NCBI RefSeq assembly: GCF_047149785.1
Contig: NZ_BAAGBE010000001.1
Coordinates: 806,001 to 870,000 of the forward strand
Direction of reading: 5' to 3'
From: Nitrobacter sp047149785
GTDB lineage: Bacteria; Pseudomonadota; Alphaproteobacteria; Rhizobiales; Xanthobacteraceae
Length of the DNA: 64,000 nt
Of the stretch, positions 9,716 through 20,266 are shown piece after piece. How positions within the stretch are numbered: the first letter of the stretch is position 1; every line of letters begins with the position of its first letter. The notes beneath the pieces were generated by a model that had not been told where the DNA came from, made no database searches, and saw only the letters and a list, made by a program, of their open reading frames with translations. The position numbers were made by a program, and so were the translations under genes.

Positions 9716-10660
9716 ATGAGCCAGGCAGCCGTGAAAGCATCTGATGTTGCGATCGAGGTTTCCGGCCTGTCGAAGTCGTTCAACGGCCGCGAGGTCGTGC
9801 ACGATCTGTCCATGCAGGTGAAGCGCGGAATGATCTACGGCTTTCTTGGTCCCAACGGCTCGGGCAAGACCACCACCATCCGCATGCTTTGCGGACTGCT
9901 GACGCCGGACAGCGGCGAGGGCACCTGCCTCGGCTATGACATCCGCCGCGACGCGGACAAGATCAAGCGCCGGGTCGGCTACATGACCCAGCGCTTCAGC
10001 CTCTATCAGGACCTCTCGGTGCGCGAGAACCTGGAGTTCGTTGCGCGGCTCTATGGCATGCGCGATGCGCGCGGCTCGGCGCTGGCCATGATCAAACGGC
10101 TCGGTCTTGATGGCCGCGAAGAGCAGCTCGCGGGCGAGTTGTCCGGCGGCTGGAAGCAGCGCCTCGCGCTCGGCGCCTGTACGCTGCCGAACCCGCAACT
10201 GCTTCTGCTCGACGAGCCGACCGCGGGCGTCGATCCCAAGGCGCGGCGCGAATTCTGGAACGAGATTCATGCGCTGGCCGCGGGTGGCCTGACGGTGCTT
10301 GTCTCGACGCACTACATGGACGAGGCCGAACGCTGTCATGAGATCGCCTATATCGCCTATGGTCATCTGCTTGTGCATGGGACCGTGGATGAGGTCATCG
10401 CGAAATCGGCGCTGACCACCTACACGGTCACGGGCGGCGATATCAACGAACTGTCGGCCGAGCTTGCCGGCAAGCCGGGCATCGACATGGTCGCGCCGTT
10501 CGGCACCAGCCTGCATGTTTCCGGCCGCGACAAGGCCGCGCTCGAAGCAACGATCGCGCCGTATCGTGGTCGTGGCGACATGCATTGGCAGCAGAGCGAG
10601 CCGTCACTTGAAGATGTGTTCATCGAACTGATGAGCCGTTCCAAGGACAACTTCCAATGA
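9716..10660 (+). CDS. ABC transporter ATP-binding protein (YbhF/DrrA type)
   Basis: A 314-residue ABC ATPase with Walker A GPNGSGKT (about residue 45), signature LSGGWKQR, Walker B LLLLDEPTAGVDP and the H-loop STHYMDEAE. There is a single nucleotide-binding domain plus a C-terminal extension typical of ABC-2 exporter ATPases; E. coli YbhF is a longer relative. It overlaps the downstream permease by four bases (ATGA), which implies coupled translation. Confidence 0.92.
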   Translation: MSQAAVKASDVAIEVSGLSKSFNGREVVHDLSMQVKRGMIYGFLGPNGSGKTTTIRMLCGLLTPDSGEGTCLGYDIRRDADKIKRRVGYMTQRFSLYQDLSVRENLEFVARLYGMRDARGSALAMIKRLGLDGREEQLAGELSGGWKQRLALGACTLPNPQLLLLDEPTAGVDPKARREFWNEIHALAAGGLTVLVSTHYMDEAERCHEIAYIAYGHLLVHGTVDEVIAKSALTTYTVTGGDINELSAELAGKPGIDMVAPFGTSLHVSGRDKAALEATIAPYRGRGDMHWQQSEPSLEDVFIELMSRSKDNFQ

Positions 10661-11814
10661 GCGCCGCGGACGACCATTCCGCCGAAAGGGAGAGGCCGTT
10701 CGGCTTCTGGCGGCGCAGCTACGCCATGCTGGTGAAAGAATTCATCCAGCTCCGGCGCGACCGGATATCGTTTGCGATGATCGTGATGATTCCGGTGATG
10801 CAGCTCCTGCTGTTCGGCTATGCCATCAACACCACGCCGCGCCATCTGCCTACCGCGGTTCTGATGCAGGAAGACAGCGACCTCGCGCGCTCGATTCTCA
10901 AGGCACTGGAGAACACGTCCTATTTCCGCTTCACGCAGGAGGTGCACGACGTCGATACCTTCGACAATCTCCTGAAGTCGGGCAAGGTATTGTTCGGCGT
11001 CGAGATTCCGCGCGGCTTCGAGCGCGGCGTGCGGCGCGGGGACCGTCCGGCGCTCCTGGTCGCCGCCGATGCCACCGATCCCGTCGCCGCCGGCTCGGCG
11101 TTGAGCGCGCTCGGTCCGATCGTGCAGACCGCGCTCGCGCACGATCTGTTCATCGGTAATCCACCCGATCCGCCATTCGAGATCCGGGCGCACGCCCGCT
11201 ACAATCCCGCGGCCTCGTCGCGGCTGAACATCGTGCCCGGGCTGGTCGGCACCATCCTCACCATGACCATGCTGATCTTCACGGCCCTGTCGGTCACGCG
11301 CGAGATCGAGCGAGGTACGATGGAAAGCCTGCTGTCGATGCCGATCACGCCGGTGGAGGTCATGATCGGCAAGATACTGCCCTACGTGCTGGTGGGTTTC
11401 ATCCAGGCGGCTCTGATCATTGGCATAGGGGTGCTGCTGTTCGGCGTTCCCATCGAGGGAAGCATGACGCTGCTGGCATTATTGTCGACGCTGTTCATCA
11501 CAACCAATCTTGCCGTCGGATACACATTCTCCACCATCGTGCAGAACCAGCTCCAGGCCATGCAGATGTCGACCATGTTCTTCCTGCCGAGCATTCTGCT
11601 GTCCGGCTTCATGTTTCCGTTCGCCGGCATGCCGATCTGGGCGCAATATGTCGGGGAATGCCTGCCGCTGACGCACTACGTGCGGATTGTTCGCGCTATC
11701 ATGCTGAAGGGAGCGACGTTGCAGAACCTGCAGTACGACACGCTCGCGTTGCTGGCGCTCATGATCGTGGCCATGATGATCGCAGTGACGCGATTTCGCC
11801 GCACGCTGGATTGA
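10657..11814 (+). CDS. ABC-2 type permease
   Basis: A 385-residue ABC-2 permease. It has an N-terminal membrane helix (FAMIVMIPVMQLLLFGYAIN), a large periplasmic loop to about residue 185, then five membrane segments, including GTILTMTMLIFTALSVTREIERGTMES broken around the EIERGT coupling motif. It is similar in type to YbhS/YbhR. Only one permease gene is present, so the exporter is probably a homodimer of this subunit. The substrate cannot be told from the sequence. Confidence 0.9.
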   Translation: MSAADDHSAERERPFGFWRRSYAMLVKEFIQLRRDRISFAMIVMIPVMQLLLFGYAINTTPRHLPTAVLMQEDSDLARSILKALENTSYFRFTQEVHDVDTFDNLLKSGKVLFGVEIPRGFERGVRRGDRPALLVAADATDPVAAGSALSALGPIVQTALAHDLFIGNPPDPPFEIRAHARYNPAASSRLNIVPGLVGTILTMTMLIFTALSVTREIERGTMESLLSMPITPVEVMIGKILPYVLVGFIQAALIIGIGVLLFGVPIEGSMTLLALLSTLFITTNLAVGYTFSTIVQNQLQAMQMSTMFFLPSILLSGFMFPFAGMPIWAQYVGECLPLTHYVRIVRAIMLKGATLQNLQYDTLALLALMIVAMMIAVTRFRRTLD

Positions 11815-11856
11815 GGATGATCCTGAAAAGGAATCCGGTTTGGGATGAGATCGCGC

Positions 11857-12633
11857 TCATTTCCGGAATAGAATGCCGATGCGTCCGTAGATGCCGCTGC
11901 GGTTGAAACTGTCCTTGACGAAGCCGGCGCCGACCGACCATTCCGCTGGTCCGGTCTTGAAGCCGGTGAGGTGCGCGCCGATCCGGTACTGGGTGCTGTA
12001 TACGTCGGCGGAGGCGGAGATCTCAGGCCCGATCCAGAATCGATTGAGGAGGCGCCAGCCGGCCGCCACGCGAGCGCTGTATCCCGATCCGATCGTCGTG
12101 GCCGATGCGGCCGCCGCCACCATCATCGCGGGCGTAGGCTCCCACCATATCTCGGTCGCGATGCGGGCGCCGAAGTGGCTGCCACGCAGCTTGTCGGTCG
12201 GGATGTCGGGCTTCAAGACATGGCTTTCGACGGCTGGTCCGGCGAACATCTTGATCTCGACATTGCCGTGCTTGACGCGCCATCCCGGCAGGATCGACGC
12301 GCGGAAAATGTTGGTGGTGAAGTGCTGCGTCGGTGTGTCGTAGCGTTCGAAATCGTCGGACATAAACAGCCGGATGCGGAGGCCGTCCTTGTTCAAATCA
12401 CCCTGCGGCGCCAGCAGCATTCCGTCGTAGCCGGCTTGTCCGTTGTGCCAGAGATCGATGCCGCTGAAAATCAGGAAACGTTCCGGTTTGGAGCCGCCGC
12501 TGAGCGTGTCGGCCAGCGGCGGACCGGCAACAGCGGGCTGGGCCAACGGCCGACCTGGAGTCGCGCACGTCAGCACGGCAGCCAGAAATACTGCACGCGA
12601 CGCCCCCAACGCACCGAGCTCCCAAAAGCCCAA
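11857..12633 (-). CDS. BcsS-like cellulose biosynthesis-associated protein
   Basis: A 258-residue exported protein. A hydrophobic leader is followed by FSGIDLWHNGQAGYDGML and an alternating beta pattern ending YGRIGILFRK, with a C-terminal aromatic/charged end suggestive of an outer-membrane beta barrel. This fits the alphaproteobacterial BcsS family named for cellulose synthesis loci. No bcs genes are near. The start is uncertain: the frame opens with a TTG at 12633 and no clear ribosome binding site was seen. It converges with the ABC permease. Confidence 0.6.
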   Translation of the reverse strand: MGFWELGALGASRAVFLAAVLTCATPGRPLAQPAVAGPPLADTLSGGSKPERFLIFSGIDLWHNGQAGYDGMLLAPQGDLNKDGLRIRLFMSDDFERYDTPTQHFTTNIFRASILPGWRVKHGNVEIKMFAGPAVESHVLKPDIPTDKLRGSHFGARIATEIWWEPTPAMMVAAAASATTIGSGYSARVAAGWRLLNRFWIGPEISASADVYSTQYRIGAHLTGFKTGPAEWSVGAGFVKDSFNRSGIYGRIGILFRK

Positions 12634-12774
12634 ACGCGATATATGTACAAGTACTGATAACAGGCGGATGAGGGGTCGCGTAGGAGAACAATGGGGGAAT
12701 CCCCCAGGGATTGAGGACGGCAGCGCCGCTCGCAGCCGCGGCGCGGACCAGGAGTCTTTTCGCTTCTGGTTCCA

Positions 12775-13251
12775 TCAGAAGCGAGCAGGCGTCAGGTTCT
12801 CGATCTCGACGCCGACGCGGTCTTTGATGAGTTCGGCGATCCAGCGGCGGTGGCAGTATCGATGATCTCGCTCATAGCAGAGAATGCAGACCGGCCCGGA
12901 TCGCCTGACCAGCGCCGAAAGCTCGTCCAATTCCTCGCGCGCTTGCGGCGTCCTCAGATGTGCCGTGTAGATTTCGCGCAACACGTCGAACTTGCCGCTG
13001 CGTCGGGCCAGCCGGCCTTGCTTCGGCGTCCCGAGTCCGCGCAGGTGCAGGTAGGCAATGCCGCGGCCGTCGAGGCTCGCGGCGAGCTGGTTCTTTGAAA
13101 AGCCGGGACGGCGGGATGAGGTGACGGCGCGGACATCGACCAGCAGTTTGACGCCGGCGTGTTCCAGTTCATCGAGCACGGCTCTGGCTGGCGTTTGCTC
13201 ATAACCGATGGTGAAGATCGGGCTTGTCGGCGTCATCCTGTTTTCCGTCAC
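12775..13251 (-). CDS. DUF488 family protein
   Basis: A DUF488 protein of 158 residues if started at the GTG at 13251, or 153 from the ATG at 13236. Conserved pieces are FTIGYEQ, LLVDVRAVTSSRRPGFSK, the Gly-rich LRGLGTPKQ and the C-terminal CILCYERDHRYCHR. The last holds the family's three cysteines and a His, suggesting metal or catalytic use. The GTG overlaps the DUF72 stop as GTGA, so the two genes are translated together. The function of the family is not firmly established. Confidence 0.85.
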   Translation of the reverse strand: MTENRMTPTSPIFTIGYEQTPARAVLDELEHAGVKLLVDVRAVTSSRRPGFSKNQLAASLDGRGIAYLHLRGLGTPKQGRLARRSGKFDVLREIYTAHLRTPQAREELDELSALVRRSGPVCILCYERDHRYCHRRWIAELIKDRVGVEIENLTPARF

Positions 13252-14069
13252 TTCACGCGCGCGATCAGTTCCATCGCGCCTGCGGGCGCGCGCACCTTGC
13301 CTTCGTGGATCAGGTAGGCGAAGACGTCACGCGGTATTCTCTCCGGCCGGGCCTTGTCGTCGACGCGCGGCAGGTCGTCCGGCTCGCCGCCCGCGGCCCA
13401 GGATTGAAATCGCTTCGCCCAGGCATCGAGCTGCTTCGCAGGATAGCAGGTCTTGATCTCGTCGCTGCCTCTTTGCAGGCGGGCATAGACGAAATCGGCG
13501 GCGATGTCGGCTATCGCCGGATACTTGCCGTGCTCGGCAAACACCACGGGAACCTCGAACTGTCTCAGGAGTGCGACGAACGCGGGCGTGCGAAAGCTGT
13601 CGTGACGGACTTCGACCACATGCCGCAGCGCCCGCCCCGCGAGCTTTCGCGGCAACAGCTCCAGGAATTTGCCGAAATCGGCGTCGTCGAATGGTTTGGT
13701 TGGCGCGAACTGCCACAGTACCGGTCCGAGACGGTCGCCCAACTCCAGCACGCCGGAATCGTAGAAGCGCTTCACCGAATCGCCGACCTCGGCCAGCACC
13801 CGGCGATTGGTGGCGAAGCGCGGCCCCTTCAGCGAGAACACGAAGCCATCTGGCACCTCGCGCGCCCATTTGCGAAAGCTTTCGGGCTTCTGCGATCCAT
13901 AATAAGTGCCGTTGATCTCGATCGAGGTGAGTTTTGAGGCGGCGTATGCCAGCTCCTTCGCTTGCGCCAGCCCGTCCGGGTAGAAAACGCCGCGCCACGG
14001 CGCGAAGGTCCAGCCGCCGATCCCGATGTAGACCTTGCCCGCTTTGCCTGCATGTGATTCGCCTGCCAT
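13248..14069 (-). CDS. DUF72 (YecE-type) family protein
   Basis: A 273-residue DUF72 protein with a TIM-barrel-like fold. Family segments seen are YIGIGGWTFAPWRGVFYP, SIEINGTYYGSQ, FSLKGPRFATN, GPVLWQFAP and VVEVRHDSF. It is upstream of, and overlaps, the DUF488 gene. The pair is a recurring association in bacteria, which argues for a shared but unknown role. The start ATG at 14069 precedes the conserved region by about 10 residues. Confidence 0.88.
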   Translation of the reverse strand: MAGESHAGKAGKVYIGIGGWTFAPWRGVFYPDGLAQAKELAYAASKLTSIEINGTYYGSQKPESFRKWAREVPDGFVFSLKGPRFATNRRVLAEVGDSVKRFYDSGVLELGDRLGPVLWQFAPTKPFDDADFGKFLELLPRKLAGRALRHVVEVRHDSFRTPAFVALLRQFEVPVVFAEHGKYPAIADIAADFVYARLQRGSDEIKTCYPAKQLDAWAKRFQSWAAGGEPDDLPRVDDKARPERIPRDVFAYLIHEGKVRAPAGAMELIARVK

Positions 14070-14334
14070 GTGAGCTGCCTCTTGCGAATAGTCCGTCCAT
14101 ACCTACTTTAATGCCAACGGCGATGTCGAAGCCCGCTCCGTCGCCGGGACGACCACGGGATAGCCTGGCTGCGCCGGATGTACGCGCCGCCGCGTTATTC
14201 GTGGTCGTTGGCCTTTTGGGCCTGATTTCCACACATTTCCGGCTTTTGGAAGAATTTGGCTCCTGCGCCCGATCTGGCTGCTTTAATGCCAGTTGCCTTG
14301 GCATCGGCGTTCGCCACGGATATATGCTGGCGCC

Positions 14335-15465
14335 ATGAATGAAGCCATCAGACCGGAGCCGGTCGAACTGTCAACCCGAATGCCGCTCCAGCTTTCGGTC
14401 GTCGTGCCGACTTTCAACGAGCGCGACAACGTGGTTGCGCTGTATCGGAAGTTGTCCGCCGCGCTGGCCGGAATTGCGTGGGAAGTCATCTACGTCGACG
14501 ACAATTCGCCCGACGGCACCACCAATGTGGTGCGGAACCTGGCCGCGAGCGATCCGCGCGTTCGCTGCATCAGGCGGGTCGGGCGGCGCGGCCTGTCGGG
14601 CGCGTGCATCGAGGGTGTTCTGGCATCGAGCGCGCCGTGCGCCGCGGTGATGGATGCCGATCTTCAGCACGACGAAACCCGGTTGCCGCAGATGCTTGCG
14701 CTTCTGGAAAGCGGCGCCGCCGACCTCGTCGTCGGCAGCCGCTACATCGAAGGCGGCAGCGCCGACAGCTTCGACAAGCAGCGCGCCGGTTTCAGCATGC
14801 TGGCAACCTCGGTCGCGAAGAAGCTGCTGCGCGTCGAGATCGCCGACCCCATGAGCGGATTTTTCATGATCCGCCGCGACCGCTTCGAACAGCTCGCGTC
14901 CGAGCTGTCGACCCAGGGCTTCAAGATCCTGCTCGACGTGATCGCAACTGCGCGCGGTAAATTGCGCATCACGGAAATTCCCTTCACGTTCGGTTCGCGG
15001 CTGCACGGCGAGAGCAAGCTGGATTCGATGGTCGCGCTGGACTTCCTGGGTCTGGTGCTGGCGAAGCTGACGCGCGACGCGGTGTCGTTGCGGTTCCTGC
15101 TGTTCGCGCTGGTCGGATCGGTCGGCGTCGTGGTGCATTTCGTGGGCCTGCTCGTCGCGCTTGACGCGCTGCAATGGCCGTTTCCGCACTCGCAAGCCTT
15201 CGGCGCGGTCCTGGCGATGACCAGCAATTTCCTGCTCAACAATTTCCTGACCTATCGCGACCAGCGTCTGAAAGGGTTCGGCATCCTGCGCGGCCTGCTC
15301 GTTTTCTACATGGTGTGCAGCGTCGGTCTGCTCGCCAATGTCGGCGTCGCGTTCTCCGTTTACGATCAGGAGCCGATCTGGTGGCTGGCAGGCGCCGCGG
15401 GCGCGCTGATGGGCGTGGTCTGGAATTACGCGGTGTCCAGCCTGTTCGTCTGGCGCAGGCGATAG
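14335..15465 (+). CDS. GT2 polyprenyl-phosphate sugar synthase fused to GtrA-like membrane domain
   Basis: A 376-residue fusion. Residues ~15-240 form a family 2 glycosyltransferase of the dolichol-phosphate mannose synthase type (SVVVPTFNERDNV, YVDDNSPDGT, MDADLQHDE). Residues ~240-375 are a GtrA-like four-helix membrane domain. In known systems the first loads a sugar on undecaprenyl or dolichyl phosphate and GtrA helps move it across the membrane. The next gene, 7 bases later, is a GT83-type transferase that would use the lipid-linked sugar. Confidence 0.88.
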   Translation: MNEAIRPEPVELSTRMPLQLSVVVPTFNERDNVVALYRKLSAALAGIAWEVIYVDDNSPDGTTNVVRNLAASDPRVRCIRRVGRRGLSGACIEGVLASSAPCAAVMDADLQHDETRLPQMLALLESGAADLVVGSRYIEGGSADSFDKQRAGFSMLATSVAKKLLRVEIADPMSGFFMIRRDRFEQLASELSTQGFKILLDVIATARGKLRITEIPFTFGSRLHGESKLDSMVALDFLGLVLAKLTRDAVSLRFLLFALVGSVGVVVHFVGLLVALDALQWPFPHSQAFGAVLAMTSNFLLNNFLTYRDQRLKGFGILRGLLVFYMVCSVGLLANVGVAFSVYDQEPIWWLAGAAGALMGVVWNYAVSSLFVWRRR

Positions 15466-15472
15466 CACCGCG

Positions 15473-16969
15473 ATGCGCCTGACCGAGACGCGGTCTGTCC
15501 GCGCCGTTGTTCTCGTGGTCCTCGTGCTGGTGGCGCTGCGGCTCGTCTGCGCGGCGCTGACGCCGCTGACGTTCGACGAGGCCTATTACTGGACATGGTC
15601 GAAGCACCTGGCCGGCGGCTATTACGATCATCCGCCGATGGTGGCGATGGTGATCCGCCTCGGCACCATGATCGCCGGCGACACCGAATTCGGCGTCCGG
15701 CTGGTCTCGATCCTGCTGGCGCTGCCGATGAGTTTCGCCGTCTATCGCGCGACAATCCTGCTGTTCGACAGCGCGCGCGCGGCCGCGTCGGCAACCCTTT
15801 TTCTCAACCTCATGCTGATGGTCGCGGCCGGCACCGTGATCGTGACGCCGGACGCGCCGCTGATGGCGGCATCCAGTTTCGTGCTGCTGTGCCTTGCCGA
15901 ACTGCTTGCGACCGGGCGCGGAGCCTGGTGGCTCGCGGTGGGCGTGGCTGTCGGCGCGGCGCTGGTGTCGAAATATAACGCGCTGTTCTTCGGCCCGGCG
16001 ATCCTGATCTGGCTGTTGGCCGTGCCCGAGTTGCGGCGCTGGCTGCGGTCGCCGTGGCCTTATCTCGGCGGATTCGTTGCACTGGCGGCCTTCTCGCCGG
16101 TCTTGATGTGGAACGCCGATTACCATTGGGTGTCGTTCGCCAAGCAGTTCGGCCGCGCGCGCGTGGACGGATTCACCCTGCGCTACATTATCGAGTTGAT
16201 TCCGACGCAGATCGCCTTCGCGACGCCGCCGGTGTTTTGTCTCGCCGCGATGGGGCTGTTTGCATTGTGGAAGCGCGAGGAGGGCACGCGGGCCGCGCGA
16301 ACGCTGATCAGCGCGACGGTCTGGACGCCGACGATCTATTTCGTCTGGCATTCGCTGCACGCTCGCGTCGAGGCCAACTGGTTCGCGCCCGTCTATCCGG
16401 CGCTGGCGATCGCGGCCGCGGTGGCCTCCGATGTCACGCGCTGGACGCCGCGCGGCCAGCATTTCGCCGATGCCTGCCGCCGCTGGGCGTTGCCGGTGGG
16501 CGTTGCGATGCTGGTGGCGCTGGCGGTGCAGGTGAACACCGGCCTTCTGTCGGGATATCGGCGCGATGCCTCGGTGCGCAGCGTCGGCGTCGGCTGGCGC
16601 GCGCTCGCTGCCGACATCGAGGCCGTGCGCGTGAAAAGCGGCGCGCGCTGCGTGTTGGCGCAAAGCTATGGCGTCGCGAGCTGGCTGATGTTCTATCTGC
16701 CGAAGGGCACTTGCGTGGCGCAGCGTTTCGAGCGCATCCGCTGGGTCAATGCGCGGGAGCCAGATGCGGACCAGCTTGCGGGCAGACTGCTTTACGTCGA
16801 TGACGGATCGGGCAAATGGCCGCAAGCCGCGCGCAATTTCAATCACGTCGAGAAGGTCGCAACGCTCGAACGCAAGCGCGGGCCGCTGACGGTCGACACC
16901 TTCGAGATCGACGTGTTGGCGGATCCCAAGGGCAACGTGCTGGAGCCGTTGCCGGCGGAACTCAATTAG
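15473..16969 (+). CDS. GT83/ArnT-like membrane glycosyltransferase
   Basis: A 498-residue polytopic protein with about 10-12 membrane helices. The first periplasmic loop carries LTFDEAYYWTWSKHLAGGYYDHPP, whose Asp-Glu and Tyr pattern is diagnostic for GT83/PMT-type transferases that take sugar from a polyprenyl phosphate. A soluble C-terminal domain of about 140 residues follows. With the preceding fused synthase/GtrA it makes a complete two-gene pathway for decorating an envelope glycolipid or glycan. The acceptor is not evident. Confidence 0.85.
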   Translation: MRLTETRSVRAVVLVVLVLVALRLVCAALTPLTFDEAYYWTWSKHLAGGYYDHPPMVAMVIRLGTMIAGDTEFGVRLVSILLALPMSFAVYRATILLFDSARAAASATLFLNLMLMVAAGTVIVTPDAPLMAASSFVLLCLAELLATGRGAWWLAVGVAVGAALVSKYNALFFGPAILIWLLAVPELRRWLRSPWPYLGGFVALAAFSPVLMWNADYHWVSFAKQFGRARVDGFTLRYIIELIPTQIAFATPPVFCLAAMGLFALWKREEGTRAARTLISATVWTPTIYFVWHSLHARVEANWFAPVYPALAIAAAVASDVTRWTPRGQHFADACRRWALPVGVAMLVALAVQVNTGLLSGYRRDASVRSVGVGWRALAADIEAVRVKSGARCVLAQSYGVASWLMFYLPKGTCVAQRFERIRWVNAREPDADQLAGRLLYVDDGSGKWPQAARNFNHVEKVATLERKRGPLTVDTFEIDVLADPKGNVLEPLPAELN

Positions 16970-17108
16970 CTGCCGCGGCAAATAAGCGGCAAATAACATG
17001 TTCCCGCATTGCGCCAGGAACCAGGCCTCGCGCGAACCGTTGTGACCGGATGACCCGCGGGACGAATGCTGTTCCGCGGCCAATGCGCTCGACACAAGGA
17101 TTCATGCC

Positions 17109-17696
17109 ATGAGAAAAATTCTGATCGCCCTTGCCGCCGCCACCGCATTGACGGGGGCCGCATATGCCCAATCCCTCGGCGAGAAGACCGGCGTCAACTC
17201 CGCGCTCGGCGTTGCGCCGTCGACGGCCGACTTCGTCAAGGAGGCTGCCACCAGCGACATGCTTGAAATCGAGGCGGCAAAGATCGCGCAGCAGAAAGGC
17301 AATGACGAGGAAAAGAAGTTCGCCCAACAGATGATCACAGATCACACCAAGACCTCGAACGACCTAAAGGACATGGTAAAGGACGGCGAGGTGAAGGCGG
17401 AGTTGCCGACGATGCTGGACAGTTCCGCGCAAAGCAAGCTCGACAAGCTGAGGGCCGCGACATCTCAGAATTTTGCCGGGATTTACGATCCGATGCAGGT
17501 TGATGCCCATGAGGAGGCGGTGTCGCTGTTCGATCGCTACGCCAAGAGCGGCGACAACGCCAAGCTGAAGAACTGGGCGGGCCAAACGCTGCCGACGCTC
17601 AAGCATCATCTCGCGATGGCGCAGCAGATGAACGAACGCCGCGGCTCTGCTACCGTGGGCAGCTCGACGAGACCTTCGAACGGCATGGCCAAGTAG
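17109..17696 (+). CDS. DUF4142 family exported protein
   Basis: A 195-residue protein with a clear signal peptide (MRKILIALAAATALTGAAYA, cleavage after AYA). The mature part is a ferritin-like helical bundle of the DUF4142 family (FVKEAATSDMLEIEAAKIA, FAQQMITDHTKTSNDL, LPTLKHHLAMAQQM). The family is periplasmic, its function poorly known. It stands alone and faces groEL, with a shared terminator hairpin downstream. Confidence 0.87.
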   Translation: MRKILIALAAATALTGAAYAQSLGEKTGVNSALGVAPSTADFVKEAATSDMLEIEAAKIAQQKGNDEEKKFAQQMITDHTKTSNDLKDMVKDGEVKAELPTMLDSSAQSKLDKLRAATSQNFAGIYDPMQVDAHEEAVSLFDRYAKSGDNAKLKNWAGQTLPTLKHHLAMAQQMNERRGSATVGSSTRPSNGMAK

Positions 17697-17747
17697 CGGC
17701 ATTGCTTTCCTCGGCTTTCCGCCGCCGGATCACGTCCGGCAATGAGA

Positions 17748-17771
17748 AAAGCCCGGCGTGAGCCGGGCTTT
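17748..17771. terminator. Bidirectional rho-independent terminator
   Basis: A perfect 10-bp stem, AAAGCCCGGC (17748-17757) and GCCGGGCTTT (17762-17771), with a GTGA loop, lies between the converging DUF4142 and groEL genes. A/T ends on both arms mean it could stop transcription from either side. Confidence 0.85.
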
Positions 17772-17842
17772 CGCATTTCGTATTCGCGGTAAGCGAGGAT
17801 TTGTCCCGCCCGACCTCCCCGCAAAGGGGAAGGAAGAGCAAG

Positions 17843-19480
<1,638 letters not shown>

Positions 19481-19520
19481 GTTGGGATTTTCCTTTGGAT
19501 GATCTTGCAGGGAATGGCGC

Positions 19521-19838
19521 TCAGGCGGCCTTCTTCTTGGCAGGCGCGGCGTCGGTGAGAACGCCCATGATGTCCGACTCCTTCATGATCAGGAGATCCT
19601 GCCCGTCGATCTTGACCTCGGTGCCGGACCACTTGCCGAACAGCACGCGGTCGCCGACCTTGAGATCGATCGGGATCAGCTTGCCGGCCTCGTCACGGCC
19701 GCCAGGACCGACGGCGACGACTTCGCCCTGCGAGGGCTTTTCCTTGGCCGTGTCGGGAATGATGATGCCGCCAGCGGTCTTCTCTTCGGCGTCGATGCGC
19801 TTGACCACGACGCGGTCGTGAAGCGGACGGAATTTCAT
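19521..19838 (-). CDS. groES: Co-chaperonin GroES
   Basis: A complete 105-residue GroES: MKFRPLHDRVVVKRID, mobile loop EKTAGGIIIPDTAKEKP, roof and C-terminal strand GVLTDAAPAKKKAA. It caps the GroEL ring. A perfect AGGAGG (complement of 19844-19849) lies six bases before the ATG. It is the promoter-proximal gene of the groES-groEL operon. Confidence 0.98.
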   Translation of the reverse strand: MKFRPLHDRVVVKRIDAEEKTAGGIIIPDTAKEKPSQGEVVAVGPGGRDEAGKLIPIDLKVGDRVLFGKWSGTEVKIDGQDLLIMKESDIMGVLTDAAPAKKKAA

Positions 19839-19881
19839 GCAGTCCTCCTAAGTTTTTGAAGATAGATGATATTTCTGAATT

Positions 19882-19908
19882 TTGGCAGTCGCGGCTAATG
19901 AGTGCCAA
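19882..19908. promoter_or_regulatory. CIRCE operator for HrcA
   Basis: TTGGCAGTC (19882-19890), a nine-base spacer, then GAGTGCCAA (19900-19908). The arms are reverse complements apart from one base, and spacing and sequence match the alphaproteobacterial CIRCE element bound by the heat-shock repressor HrcA. It lies 44 bases upstream of the groES start, as expected for heat-inducible groESL. Confidence 0.9.
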
Positions 19909-20266
19909 GGCGACCGGTCAGGACATAAGCCGCCGTTCGAATGCGGGCAAGGGGCTGGGGCGGATTTTTTAGGGACTCCAAAAAGGCGACCGTCCTGACC
20001 GGGTGCTTAACATTCGCACCCGACCGTACGGCACTGTTAGCAGACGCGGTAACGCGCTGCCAGGACTTAATTTATTAGCATTTTCTTGAATTTTTAGGGT
20101 TGTGATCGGGGCGTCGCGTGTCACATTTGTATCGTGATCCGTTGCGGGTTGCCGGCGGTCAGGGCGCCGGTACCGAAAGCGGGTTCATCGAGGGGTTGGA
20201 GCGCTATTGCAAAAGCCGGTCGCCACTTTCTGCCGATAGCGCCGCCTCCCTCCAGGGAGATTTGGT
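19909..20266. other. Divergent promoter region groESL / usg with nested inverted repeats
   Basis: No credible gene is present. CCGGTCAGGAC (19914-19924) is the exact reverse complement of GTCCTGACCGG (19992-20002), 67 bases apart. Inside the second arm begins a 6-9-6 inverted repeat, GGGTGC (20001-20006) and GCACCC (20016-20021). The direct repeat AAGGCGACCG occurs at 19907 and 19984. An AT-rich stretch at 20066-20100 could hold the usg promoter. Confidence 0.5.

Noticed and set aside
15236..17095. A 619-codon open frame antisense to the glycosyltransferase genes
   Set aside because: The product is dominated by Arg, Gln, His and Asp in a pattern typical of antisense high-GC frames; both plus-strand genes have strong family motifs.
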